Positions 22,431-34,003 of a DNA stretch of 64,000 nucleotides are shown here, in pieces. The DNA comes from Sipunculus nudus (Eukaryota; Annelida; Sipuncula; Golfingiida; Sipunculidae). The notes beneath the pieces were generated by a model, which was given only the letters and a program-made list of their open reading frames with translations, searched no databases and was not told where the DNA came from. The stretch lies in contig CM049310.1 of NCBI GenBank assembly GCA_026874595.1, forward strand, positions 8,806,001 to 8,870,000, read 5' to 3'. How positions within the stretch are numbered: the first letter of the stretch is position 1; each line of letters begins with the position of its first letter. The position numbers and the translations under genes were made by a program.

Positions 22431-23124
22431 GATGCAGGTCGGCATGGTAATTTAACACAGACCCGACTGGACAAAGGAAAAACGACCCAACACGGCCAAA
22501 GTTCTGAAATCACTGGCAAATGACTGATAAACTCACCCTTGACGCTGTCTTAGTGGTACCTGGTCGGTGATGAAGAGCGATGTTGGTAAACAGCGGCGGT
22601 TCAGGGTTGAAATGGCAGAGTTCAAGCTTTGTGATGCAAACTTGCGATGCAGGCAAACAAAAGAGGATGGCGCTTGGGTGACCTCGTTATATACGGACCG
22701 GGGATCGGTCCGGGCTGAAGGACAAATTGGTCTCTGATTAGCCAAATCACTACGCGAGAGTGCCAGCTGGTGAGACCGACCTACAGTAACTTGGGGGCGG
22801 TACCCGTGGTAGATATACCCACGCAGGGCGTGGCGCGTGCTTCATAAAACCCCTTTCGCCATTAGACGAAAATAGTAATTTGATGCAACAGTTATTGTTC
22901 TTATTATTATAATTAACTTTATCGGTACGAGTTGACAGGCAAGTGCTCATGCAGATAGTGTATCACTGTTCTTGAATATTAAAATTCTTGTTTATCAATA
23001 GATGCACTAATGAGCTGACAACTCCGGTTCCCTTGACTGTTCTTTACTGGCAGATAAAGTCTGTTGGACTCTCATTTGAAAGCATATGTAATTTGGCTGA
23101 CCTCCAAATGGGTATCGAGTTTTA
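22431..23124. promoter_or_regulatory. Probable 5' region of the Ngaro-like element
   Basis: There is no ORF with motifs. The segment is GC-richer than its surroundings up to about 22850, with a GGACCG/CGGTCC hairpin near 22698-22714. As it lies upstream of the first ORF it may contain the promoter and 5' repeat, but I cannot delimit them. Confidence 0.3.
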
Positions 23125-23200
23125 CTGTAGCTCCCGGCAACATCCACAAAAAAAAACTTGAGAGTTTCATATACAGTTAACTTGTCTTTATTTTCACAAA
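23125..23200 (-). mobile_element. Candidate LTR 3' end (BEL-type)
   Basis: On the minus strand an AATAAA near 23193 precedes an end reading GGGAGCTACA at 23125. The last 40 bp are nearly the same as 9951-9992, next to the BEL/Pao relic. A TG...CA LTR whose other end might be near 23600 (AAACA before TTTAA) would fit, but its extent is not proven. Confidence 0.35.
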
Positions 23201-24247
23201 CGTCTTAGATCTTTCAACCTTGTGTTACTCATCTGTATAAAAGTGGATCCACCTTTCTTCTTAAGAGAGGGTAGCCTCGTATGGCTCTATTACTATGTGA
23301 TTGTACAGACCGTTGTTTGTGACTACACAAACCAGTAAAACTGAAAAGACACATTTTTGCTTTTAAGTCACAAAGTAAACATACCTGAAAATTACAAAAC
23401 CTTACAATACTTATAAACTTTACTTCACAATATAATATTTCTGATTAAACTGAATGCAATTAAATCTCCTGTAATATACAACTTTCAGTTGACAAATATA
23501 CTCACTGACAAATAAACTAGAATCTATTAAATAATAAACCTAAATGAATCTTAATGCACTAACAATTATAGAGTAGAAATACTAATATCCATGTAAACAT
23601 TTAAGCTTTAAATTCAGTGCTGTCATCTGTCTATATTCATGAAACAGCATTGACGAAGACAAACTGTACGGTAGTGTCATCTATGGACAGGATTGTAAAC
23701 TAACTGTGGTTTCTATGAAATATAAGAAAAGGCATACTCTTATTTAGTACTATTTACGTCTTAAGAAACAACCAAAAGGTGCTGGGGAAATACATATTAC
23801 TAATGAAAAGATAAAATTACTACTTCACTTATTCCTAATATTACAGTATTATGTCTCTAGGACCACGATAAATGAGTATTTTGAAATTCCGGGGGGGGGG
23901 GGGGGAGGTTACGTATGACTTGACAAGGGGAAACTACGAAGTTAATTTCCTAAATGAAGCTATCTAATGGATCCTATGAATTAAGAGAAAATGTTTACAT
24001 CGTTGGTTACCCTGGATGTTCCCACGGGAGGCATTAACTTATAAAAAGATCAAAGCTTAGCAAGTCCCTGCTGGGACTGCCGGATTACAAATGGCAGACT
24101 GGTGGTTTTTTGACTGGTCAAGACCACCTGACCTATCACGTGTACTGCTCGTGGAGAAAAAAATAAACGTCCTTTAAAAAGGTCCCCATCATTTGATATC
24201 ATTGTTAGTTTGTAGATGTAGGTAGTTTGTAATATACCGGTATAAAG
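23201..24247. other. No gene; G homopolymer
   Basis: AT-rich sequence with a run of about 15 G at 23891-23905. No coding or structural motif was recognised. Confidence 0.4.
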
Positions 24248-25110
24248 TACTATGCCTCATCATCTTCAGAGGCCAGCTCATTGATGAAGTCTTCATCAGT
24301 ACCTGCCTCAAATGGATCACCAAAGTCAAGTCCATCCAGTGCATCCAGATCACCCTTACAGCAGTAACTGTCCCACACAGGCAGTCATCTTCCAAAAGCC
24401 ATCTTTCCTACATGTGACCACATGCGACAGCCACTCGGATGTCAGCTCTTGGTTCATCCAGCTGTTGTGGTTGTATGTGGCAACTAGGCCTGACATGGTG
24501 TAAAATACCTTGTCCCCCCACTTTCCTTTGAACACAAGGTACTGGGGTAGTTCGCTACAGTTGGCTTTGGCAGCAACATGACCTTTTATTCTTGTTTTCT
24601 CATGCCCAGTGGTGCAGATCAGCACTGCAGTGATGCCAGCCTTACCCAGGGTTGTTTCAGATATCATATCTAACCACACAGCGGTCTCGTCAGTGGCAAT
24701 GATGAAGGTTTCCTGGTATTGGTATCGAATTTGAAGGTGACGCACGTACAGAATGAATTTCTCCAGCCTGTTGACCACCATGCGAGGAAGTTTCTGGCCC
24801 TGTAACATCTTCTTACACAGGGAGATGCTGTTCCGCTCTAAGAAGTTTTGTAGCCAGCCTGTGCTAGCTACAAAGGAGCCTTCATAGGTGTACAAGGCAA
24901 GAGCCTTGTTCTGCAAAATTTGGTGAGAAAAGTGGCAATGCTCTATCTCTTGTCCTCCAACCACTGGACAAGCAGCACCTCTAGATCTTGGCTCACCAGC
25001 CTGCGACCATCGCCATACAGCTGCTGACCAGGGTTAGTTTTCTTCCAGAAGAAATGTATTTCTTCTTGAACATCGGAAGAATTTTGAGGAAATAGGGTTT
25101 CCTCCACTTT
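24248..25110 (-). pseudogene. pogo/Tigger-type transposase relic
   Basis: Upstream of a frameshift the minus strand reads QLYGDGRRLVSQDLEVLLVQW (here shortened: the GRRL...LE..L..W pattern of a CENP-B-like helix-turn-helix) near 24970-25030. The main frame 24964-24356 then has ASTGWLQNFLERNSIS, FIIATDETAVWLDM (first catalytic Asp), TGHEKTRI and YLVFKGKWGDK. After SEWLSHVV the rest of the DDE domain with the second and third Asp is missing. The frame shifts into an acidic tail (DALDGLDFGDPFEAGTDED) that ends at 24258. The gene thus has an internal deletion. No full terminal repeats were assigned to it. Confidence 0.82.
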
Positions 25111-25269
25111 CTTCCGGAAGTAATGGATGAAAGTGGAATTTAGTGGACAGGAAGAGTTAAAGTGTACACAAAATCAAACAGATATTTGAACTTTTTTTTA
25201 TTTCTTTTGAATAAAATAAATCAATGGGACTTTTAATCAGTGTACAGGAACAATGCTCTGATAAATCTA
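25111..25269. other. Spacer before a TA-flanked transposon
   Basis: Contains remnants upstream of the pogo coding region, including a CTTCCGGAAG palindrome near 25109. No terminal repeat could be confirmed. The TA at 25268-25269 is the target of the next element. Confidence 0.4.
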
Positions 25270-28194
25270 CCGTAAAAAAACGCATGTACGTCGAGAAATT
25301 TGTTCCCAAAAAATTAATCATAGAAAGGGGAGTCGACTTATGTGCGGGTCTAAGCCTGAGAGGCAAAATTTTGCACAATGTCACCCCTGACTTAACGTGA
25401 TAACTTTACAACGGATATATCCTATAAAACAATAGGATGGGTTTACGCTCGCCACTTGATTTCACTGATCAAGAAATTAGATCCCGGTCATTACAGGTGA
25501 CATTTCCAGGTTCTGTTAAGGACGTGTATAAAAATACCAGACAATCATACACCCAGATCAATAGAAAACTATGAGACATCAGGTTAAATTCACAAATATA
25601 ATTCAAGACAATACACACAGAGACATAGATGTGAGTGTGTGTGCATTGATGTGTCAATATGACAGTCCTTCACATTAAAAATACAGAATATTTACTGAGT
25701 CCATGGTTTGTATAAAAACAATAAAGTCCAGTTCCTTCAGAGATCTCTGGTTACTGTTTTGTGTAGAATCTAGCGTATGGTTAGTACCATATAGTCTTTC
25801 TGAGTTTAGCGATCTTCAACTGATCTTGCTTGACAGCGACCTGGGTAGGTTTACGTTCACATGAATGGTAATAGCTCTCTTTGTTTACATATGAGCTTAG
25901 AGTCCTTGACCTTACTCGTGTAGCAATTGTTTCACGGCTTACAGCGATTATGTATCTAGGTCAAGCTGAACTAGGCCGGCAGGTGACGCATGCGTATTAC
26001 CGCCAATACGATGCTCTGTCGGAAGCACGGCTGTGATCTCGTGAGCTGGGCCCTTACCTTATGTAGAAGCTTGCTTCTATGCAGTTCCTGGCGGGTTTAA
26101 GCGTTTCAATGTTCTTTCTGCCGGCGTGCGTGCTGCTTCTTCAAGCTTCAAGACCCAACTGAAGCAGTGTCCTGCGTCTCTCCCTGAACTCTGACGTCAC
26201 AATCACCTGTGCACTGTGTACGGCGATCCGGTTCTCTGATTGGCTTATGGCTCAAGTGTCCCATATAAGGATATATGTGATCTAGTATGACTGCTAGCGT
26301 CACCATAGCGACCCACATACCAGATGTAATACACACAATGCATGACACAGATAAATTCAGCTGATAGCCGATGGGATTTCATACAAGAATACACAATATA
26401 TATACAATCAAGACCTGTCAATGCTTTAGGATGACGCTTCACGTCAATATCAATAGAGAACCGACTTCGTTAAACTATGATACAAAACACCGTACATATT
26501 GTCACCGATTTTTCTGGTGACACACGAACTTCGTCAAACTGCCGGCCTGAATGTCTCAACTGATCGACAACTAGATATCCGTTTCCGGTGAAGTCAGGTA
26601 CACAAGTCCCCCTTTCAGTCCAAAAATATGTTCTAAGGTTTCCAAATATTTGTTATTTCAGATTTTGACCATTTACGCTGTTCTTTCATTTAGATAATGC
26701 AGTATATTAAAATGTTTGCAATTTACATGGTTGCTGACAACCAGGAAATGACCCGCGTCTAGCTATAATGAGCTTCATTCAAGGGCGATTGAGTACGAGT
26801 GCAAGAGGCACGGGTATTGCGAAATCAGTTGGGATTTTATCCAGGGCATCAGCCACTGTGTATTTGACATCCAATTATGTTACAGTATTTCCCCACAAAA
26901 ACATTTGGTGCTTGCATAAGTTTGCAAACATGTAAACGGTAAAAGCCTGTGGGCCGTGGTATCTGAACTACAGACAGGTGACAAATGGCTGATTACAGCA
27001 CCGATTAGCACTCGCTTGGTATGGGGATGGCTGCCTGTCCCAAGAAGCCCCAAACTAGGTCACGCTGTTCAACTGTGTACATACACGCGGGGGAAATTAT
27101 CACTCCGTTCAGAAGTTCCTACTTAAAAATCACCCCAAATCGTAGTGAATGACTGCGGCCCTGAGCAAAGCTCGGGGAAAAATAGACCTAGGTACAACCT
27201 GACATGGATATCGCAATGAACAAAAGAACACAAAACCTGCAAGACTTAGTCAGAATAAGTACTCAACAAAATGTGAAATATATGATTCATTCACAAAAAC
27301 TTTCATCAGAAAGATAGGAAAACGGAGTTTGATCAGAGAATGACTGACGTGTTGTCCGCGTGTAGCCCTGGCTTCCGTGCACTCACTATGCGGTTTGCAA
27401 TGCTGGATACCTACGCTGCATATATGCAGTTATATCGCATGTAATTGTTCATTAGGTGCGTCCGTCTGTTGAGGCAAGGAAGACCGGAGTTAATTAAAAC
27501 TTGAATAAAACTGTCGTTTACGGCCTTGTGTCTTCTCAGAATGTATAATAAAAATCTCTGATAATAAAATTACTGATCTTGATCCACGGATATAACCAAG
27601 CTGAGGACGGCTTACACTGTCACGTGGCCTTTTCAGGCGACTCGCTTGGTCCAACCTCGCGCGTTCTTTTTAATTTAGATTATATAACATGTAGAGAAGT
27701 CTGGGACATTCCTGTTTTATTTACACGATTAAATAGTCATGTTTTTATTGATATCAGACACAAACAATCATTAGAATTTTAAAATAAATGAGCAATGAGG
27801 GAAAGTGTGAGAAATCCTTGGCTGTTCTATTATCGCCCACCTGCCGATTCTGGGTGTCAGGCAATCTTCATTTCTGCAAAATGCTTAAAAGTATTGACCT
27901 GTTATATTTATTAATCTTAAAATCTTTATGATGCCCAATAACTTTTAAATAGATTGCACAACAAAACAAATGACATTTTTACAGTTTAAAAAAATGAGTG
28001 GTATGAATGTCAAAAACGAGTGGCCAGTCATACAATTCACCTTTCCCAAGTGGCCTGTCACACTACTCTTGATGGTCATGTATGCTGCTTCAGACCTGTT
28101 TTGACCTCCATAATGGCTTGAAAAAATTTTTACCTGATATTTACCCTGAAAATTTATACCTGACTTATATGCGAGTTTTTACAGTAAATATAAT
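25270..28194 (+). mobile_element. Non-autonomous TA-flanked DNA transposon, copy 1
   Basis: Terminal inverted repeats begin CCGTAAAAA at 25270 and, on the other strand, CTGTAAAAACTCGC at 28194. Both are flanked by TA, as expected for the Tc1/mariner-pogo superfamily. The body matches the reverse complement of 54313-56086 along its whole length, apart from a 1.14-kb solo LTR at 25379-26522. With the LTR and one target copy removed, its length is about 1,776 bp against 1,774 bp for copy 2. No long ORF exists. A pogo-like transposase relic lies just outside, but shared ownership is unproven. Confidence 0.88.
25379..26522. mobile_element. Solo LTR inside the TA-flanked transposon
   Basis: The 1,144-bp segment begins TGTCACCCC and ends CTGGTGACA (TG...CA). 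It is flanked by CACAA (25374-25378) and CACGA (26523-26527), a 5-bp target duplication with one mismatch. The paralogous copy at 54313-56086 has the uninterrupted site GCACGAAC near 55980. No internal retrotransposon sequence remains, so it arose by LTR-LTR recombination. Strand is unclear: one AATAAA lies on the plus strand near 25719. Confidence 0.85.
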
Positions 28195-28494
28195 TCAGTT
28201 AGTTTTATTCTAATAGTATTGCCAAACCTGCAGCTGATGGATGTGTATTTTAACTATTTAAGTATGTAGTGTTGCACAGTATGTTTTGACATGTTAATTA
28301 ATAAAAGATTCTTGTTTAAATGTCTACCCTTATTCACATGAGGTGTAGAGGAAGATTTCTGTATCTGTAACTAGTTCTAATGTTATTTGTGTCCCTAAGC
28401 AATGTTACTTTTTTATAATAGTGAATAACAGATTGATATACTACAATTTCCTCATCTTGTATCTGAAAAGTCAATAGCTGCCAATATATATATA
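28195..28494. other. AT-rich spacer, no gene
   Basis: Sequence between the TA-flanked transposon and the palindrome-rich element. Nothing recognised. Confidence 0.4.
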
Positions 28495-28992
28495 TGTCAG
28501 AGACGAGATTAAAATCCAGGCGGATTTTAAATTCGCCTAGACGAGATTGCGATTGTGATCTCGCCTAGGCGAGATTGCAATTGTGATCTCGGCTAGACGG
28601 ATTTTAAACTCGCCTAGACAAGATCACAATCACAATCTCGCCTAGGCGAGATTAAAATCCATCATGGAGCAGGCCAGGATTTTAATCTCACCTAGGCGAG
28701 TTTAAAATCCATCTGGTGTCATCCAGGCGAGTTTAAAATCTGCCTGATATTACTTAGGCGAGTTTAAAATCTGCCTAGGCGAGATTAAAATAGTGATCTG
28801 ATCTAATTTCCTAATATATTAAGCATTGTAATTGACATATGAAAGATGTTTTCCGTCTGATTTTCAATATTTTAACACTGAATGGTTATATATAGTTAAA
28901 AGGTAATATATTTATTAATATTTACAGAATATTATAGTATTAATGTAATAATTCACTTTTTTACAGTAATGTAATAGTTATTCATGTGATAA

Positions 28993-30700
28993 TTGTATCC
29001 GCCAAAACAGAGTTTTGCGGATACTATGTTTTCAGCTGGTCGCCGCCGCCGCCGCCGCGTAGGTGTCCGGAGAACTCCTCCGTAACCGCTGGGCGGAATT
29101 TTCCGAAACCCGGGATTATGTTCGGGTCACATGTGAACTGCTGCGCCCCGATTTTGTTTTGACCTCTGACCTTTCCTCTGCGCTCTGCGTCCGTTTGTGC
29201 GTCTGTTTCCACACATAAACCCACATATCTCGGGAACCGTTTGACCGATCAGGAAAATTTTTTTGCACAAATGTAGCCCTCGGAGAGCTTTATAACATAC
29301 ACCAAAAATGGTGGCGCCACCTGCAACCATGTTTGCACAGTGTCCATCTGTTCGTCTGCCTTGGGTTAAAATCACTCATATCTCTGCAGTGACTTGACTA
29401 ATTCACCTGAAATTCGGCATGCGCAAACATCCTGGATAGCTTTTCTGATTTTATGACAGGTGGCGCCACCTACATTCACGTTGACGCTGCAGACATCCAA
29501 GCTCATATCTCAGGAAACCGTTTGACCGATCAGGAAAATTCTTTTGCACAAATGTAGCCCTTGGAGAGCTTTATAACATACACCAAAAATGGTGGCGCCA
29601 CCTGCAACCATGTTTGCACAGTGTCCATCTGTTCGTCTGCCTTGGGTTAAAATCACTCATATCTCTGCAGTGACTTGACTAATTCACCTGAAATTTGGCA
29701 TGCGTATACATCCTGGATAGCTTCTCTGATTTTATGACAGGTGGCGCCACCTACATTCATGTTTACGCTGCAGACATCCAAGCTCATATCTCGGGAACCG
29801 TTTGACCGATCAGGAAAATTCTTTTGCACAAATGTAGCCCTTGGAGAGCTTTATAACATACACCAAAAATGGTGCCGCTACCTGCAACCATGTTTGTACA
29901 GTGTCCATCTGTTTGTCTGCCTTGGGTTAAAATCACTCATATCTCTGCAGTGACTTGACTAATTCACCTGAAATTTGGCATGCGTATACATCCTGGATAG
30001 CTTTTCTGATTTTATGACAGGTGGCGCCACCTACATTCATGTTTACGCTGCAGACATCCAAGCTCATATCTCAGGAACCGTTTGATTGATCAGGAAAATT
30101 TTTTTGCACAAATGTAGCCCTTGGAGAGCTTTATAACATACACAAAAAATGGTGGCGCCACCTGCAACCATGTTTGCACAGTGTCCAGCTGTTCGTCTGC
30201 CTTGGGTTAAAATCACTCATATCTCTGCAGTGGTTTGACTAATTCACCTGAAATTCTGCATGCTTATACATCCTGGATAGCTTTTCTGATTTTATGACAG
30301 GTGGCGCCACCTACAATCAAGTTTACGCTGCAGACATCCAAGCTCATATCTAGGGATCTGTTTGACCAATTGGGCCAAAATTTTGCATGTGTATAGTTCT
30401 CACAAAGCTCTTTATCATACGCTTAACTGGTGGCGCCACCTGCAACCCTTTTTTGCACAGCGTCCATCTGTTTGTCTGCCAAGGGCAAAAATCACTCATA
30501 TACAATATAGTGGTTTGACTTATCTGCCTTAAATTTTGCATATGTATACAACTTGGACGGCTTTCTGGATTTTTTGGTAGGTAGCGCAACCTACATACAC
30601 AATTTGGCTGCAGACATCCATGCTGATATGCAACACTTCACCCGTTCCACTCTGATTTAGGCGGATACAAGTAGTCGCTTGTCGACTACCCGTATTCTAG
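28993..30700 (+). mobile_element. Helentron-like (HINE) non-autonomous element with five ~280-bp units
   Basis: The 5' end holds GTATCCGCC (28995-29003) with an adjacent inverted partner. Near the 3' end GGCGGATAC (30660-30668) is its reverse complement. It is followed by a perfect 7-bp hairpin (GTAGTCG, loop CTTGT, CGACTAC; 30671-30689), and the element ends CTAG at 30700. Sub-terminal inverted repeats plus a 3' hairpin and a tandem core are the layout of Helentron-derived elements. Units start with ATATCTC-GGAACCG near 29225, 29505, 29787, 30066 and 30346, each with one or two GGTGGCGCCACC palindromes. A (CCG)n run is at 29041-29059. No protein is encoded. Confidence 0.7.
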
Positions 30701-31675
30701 TTAACATTAATTTTTGAAACAGAATTATGAAATAGATATTTGATTATTATTTGCACCTTTCATGTGTTTCATGTGGTCTACAGCATCCTTTTCATACCAA
30801 TTATTTGCAAAACATTTATTAATCTTTATTTTTTTTCTCCAGTTTTCTTAATAACCTTGTGTTTGTAAATATCACTAATAATTTTTACAAAAAAATAATT
30901 TGTAATTGTATTTAAATATATGGCAATTAGAGAGTAACAAGAGGTATATTGAAGCACACTTATGAGATATTATGAAGAGCAAATCTGGGGGAAAAAGTCA
31001 TCCATTTGCATATTGAATCAATCCTAGATAGATAGATAGACAGATAGATAGATTAGTCTAGATAGCTATTACTTCACTATTTAATGAGTATATTACACAT
31101 TAACATAAACAATCATCCTATTTGATAGTTCTTACAGGACAAACAGAACAAATTAGTTGGTTGATCTAGTTCAAATGTTTCTTTTCACCCAGGTATTCAA
31201 CACTCAACAGTCAAAACATGTACACTTATGGTACAAAATATGCAGGGTTTCAGTATTTATGATGGACTTTGATACACCATCCTTTTTTTTGGTAATTAAA
31301 CATCATATGAGAAAAGGTAAAAGCTGATACACAGATGTATGCATGTGAATATTTCTTTGTCTTATTTAGTCTTTTCTTATAATGTATATAATATTCTTCT
31401 GATCTTTTTTTTAATGTTTTGTGAGGCATTTTGTGAAGCTTCAATATTTATGTAGACTGTGTTACAAGATAACTGCCTTTTTTTGGACAGTATTATATCA
31501 TATCAGAAAAAATATGATTTCTAGATTCATAGAGTAATAGATCATTTATGCATGTGAACATGCATTGAATTATATTGATAAAAAATAAATGAGCTATGTT
31601 CCTTTTGTCTTTTTAAAATACTACATTACTAATATTACTAATACCAGTTTCCCTTCAAATTAATATTGACAACAA
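30701..31675. other. AT-rich, no gene; TAGA microsatellite
   Basis: A (TAGA)n tract with one interruption spans 31024-31055. Short open frames here are AT-rich and lack motifs. Confidence 0.5.
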
Positions 31676-32249
31676 AATTATTATGTAAATAATCAGCAGC
31701 AGCCCACATCATATATCATTTGAATATGCCATAGGCAGATTTTAAACTCGCCCAAGTGATATCAGGCAGATTTTAAACTCACCTGGATCTGCTCCATGAT
31801 GGATTTTAATCTTGCCTAGGCGAGATTGCGATTGTGATCTCGTCTAGGCGAGTTTAAAATCCGTCTAGCCGAGATCACAATTGCAATCTCACCTAGGCGA
31901 GATCACAATCGCAATCTCGTCTAGGCGAATTTAAAATCCGCCTGGATTTTAATCTCGTCTCTGACATATGTCTCCAGGCGGATTTTAAATTCGCCTAGAC
32001 GAGATTGCGATTGTGATCTCGCCTAGGCGAGATTGCAATTGTGATCTCGGCTAGACGGATTTTAAACTCGCCTAGAAGAGATCACAATCGCAATCTCCCC
32101 TAGGCGAGATTAAAATCCATCATGGAGCAGATCCAGGTGAGTTTAAAATCTGCCTGATATCACTTGGGCGAGTTTAAAATCTGCCTTTGGCATATTCAAA
32201 TGATATATGATGTGGGCTGCTGCTGATTATTTACATAATAATTTTGTAA
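31676..32249. repeat. Large imperfect palindrome with ~285-bp arms
   Basis: The left arm begins ATTATTATGTAAATAATCAGCAGCAGCC and reads inward through the GATTTTAAACTCGCC array. The right arm ends with the inverse of the same string near 32249. The arms are separated by about 28 bp around 31940-31970. Because the non-repetitive outer part (TAATCAGCAGCAGCCCAC) is also inverted, this is an inverted duplication and not merely shared terminal repeats. Confidence 0.8.
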
Positions 32250-32301
32250 TCGCGTCTAGGCGAATTTAAAATCCGCCTGGATTTCAATCTCGTCTCTGAC
32301 A

Positions 32302-33297
32302 TATATATGCATATATACTCACTAATGTAGAATCAAAATGGTATGCAAATTGCATTTCCTACAAAATATAACATAAATTAATAGCTTGCTTGTGTATGAC
32401 TCAACAGTATCCTGTGTGATTTTACACTATTATTGATCAGTGATCACCAGTTGAACTTATAATTATCTCTCATTTAAATTTATTTATCTCTCCATGGAAG
32501 TTTTGTTGTTAATCACAGTGGAGTACAATCAGTACCTATCAGTAATCTACATGTAAGTTACCACAAAGCATGCAATAGCAAAACACCAATTTTGCAGCTC
32601 TGCAAACACCAAGTCTATTCCTGAACTTTTCGTGAATTATGCCAAAACTGGAAATACCCATTAAAATGAGGCAGATGATTTTGAATTATGTCACCTCAAC
32701 GGACTAACGCAAAACTACATGTGTATTCATTTAGTAAGATAAGGACAAACAGCATTAAAACCAGTGATTTTATTCTGTCTGTGGAATAAAACAAGTTTTA
32801 CTGAGTGACAGCTTCATCGTGTTCATGCTACAAAACCGACCTGCATAGCATGCAGGATATCCACTTGTGGGAAACTGTAAATTTGTTGTTAATGTTTGCA
32901 AAAAGTTGGTTCAGCAGTTATTCATGGATCCTGGCAAACTGTTCTCTAGGCTCATGCTCTCCATGCCCATGCAGCTGCATGGACTTGCAGAACCTTGTAC
33001 TTGAACATCTTTGGTGGGCTTTTAAATCATCCCTTTATTATGGGCAAAAAGGAATGACCCATCCTTCTCTTTCAGGCCTGTTAGGATGGCTCTACAATCC
33101 TGCACCTAAAAGTACCACGCTGTGAAACTAAGATCATGATGGTGCGACTTAGAAAATGCTACTTTAAAATCATGCAGCCTTTCATTTTTAGTCTGTCATT
33201 GCCATATCACGCTATATTTTGAAAAAAACCTTTTTACAACCCTATTGTCTACAGAAATAAAGTAATGATTCTCACATTCTAAAAAAGGTTACTCCAT
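32302..33297. other. No convincing gene
   Basis: A plus-strand open frame at 32805-33125 is cysteine- and leucine-rich with no domain I recognise. The minus strand of the same stretch is interrupted. Given the transposase-like fragment just beyond it, this may be part of the same decayed element. Confidence 0.35.
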
Positions 33298-33541
33298 TTA
33301 ACCCCCTGTTACAGTATTACTTGCAGCATCCCTGTCAGCAGAGAATGACAAGTCTCTGTATTGAAACAGTTTGCTCAGGTGGTTCACAGCACTGAAGATA
33401 TCTGCAGCCAGATGAAAGAGTGCTAGGTACTTGTAACTGGTACAGGCCTGTTGCAACTGGATGGTTATTTCCAGCTTCCTGGCTCGGCAAGACCATGAGC
33501 ATTTCATAGTTTTTTAGGGCTGCAAAAATGCACTCCCCCAA
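33298..33541 (-). pseudogene. Possible hAT-type (ZNF862-like) transposase fragment
   Basis: The minus-strand peptide contains YKYLALFHLAADIFSAVNHL followed by SKLFQYRDLSFSAD. The pattern of an aromatic-rich helix, then LADI..., then LSKLFQ with a polar DLSFS resembles the region after the catalytic core in ZNF862-type hAT transposases. Only about 80 residues remain and the frame is split just upstream. It could instead be an exon of a domesticated gene of that type. Confidence 0.35.
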
Positions 33542-33609
33542 ATTAAGCCATCAAATCTCATAGATCTGCTTAAACTCAACTGTATCCTCTTTCATGATAA
33601 TTGCACATG

Positions 33610-34003
33610 TACGGACCTTTTTTTTGCAGTGCCTGCAGATATTCGCCTGACTTTTGGTATGTGGGCAGATTATGACAAGTTACAGATCAAGTTTGCATTT
33701 TGAACTGGTTGACCTACTTTTGGCTGTATGACGGCTCCTATACATAGGATAATTTCATGAAAAATTGAAATTTTCATGTTGAATGCAAATGTAGAATTTT
33801 TTCACAATGCCTGCAGATATTGGCCTGTTTTTGGTGTGTGGCAGCAAAATGACCACTTACAGATCAAGTTCGCATTTTTTCCTGGTTTACCTTCTTTTGA
33901 CCGTATGAAAGCTCCTGAACATAGAAAATTTTACAAACTTTAACAAATATTTCTAATTTGCTCCAGGCGGATACATTCGTGTCGTTCCAACATCTAATTT
34001 TTG
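33610..34003 (+). mobile_element. Second Helentron-like 3' end with two ~180-bp units
   Basis: Two diverged units carry GCCTGCAGATATT, GGCCTG-like, TTACAGATCAAGTT and TTTTGACCGTATGA-like strings (about 33630-33780 and 33810-33960). They are followed by GGCGGATAC at 33967-33975, the same sub-terminal motif as at 30660. The terminal hairpin is weaker (ATTCGTGTCG...). The 5' end was not found. Confidence 0.45.

Larger units (their letters stand above)
16285..22950 (-). mobile_element. Near-complete Ngaro-like YR retrotransposon
   Basis: Reading the minus strand from high to low coordinates, the order is SGNH hydrolase ORF, gag, RT-RNase H, tyrosine recombinase. Absence of an integrase, presence of a YR with R-H-R-Y and a gag with a Cys/His cluster place it in the Ngaro/DIRS order, with Ngaro likelier because flanking inverted repeats were not seen. 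The 3' flank has four copies of a CACATGAGACACC motif and a segment (16285-16450) related to the presumed 5' end of the element at 37430-43192. Exact ends were not determined. Confidence 0.8.
28495..32301. mobile_element. TIR element(s) rich in CTCGCCTAGGCGAG palindromes, composite
   Basis: The outer ends are TGTCAGAGACGAG at 28495 and its inverse ending at 32301, each next to TA. Inside the left end, 28495-28800 is a dense array of GCGAGATT, GATTTTAAA and the 14-bp palindrome CTCGCCTAGGCGAG (for example 28560-28573 and 28637-28650). The array recurs at 31730-32280. At 31966-31969 two ends meet across a TA, so there are either two adjacent elements or one inserted into the terminus of another. 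No transposase is visible, and a Helentron-like element lies inside (28993-30700). Confidence 0.7.

Noticed and set aside
32805-33125. Plus-strand 106-codon cysteine-rich frame
   Set aside because: No recognisable signal peptide or disulfide pattern and no neighbouring exon signals; more likely chance or decayed transposon.
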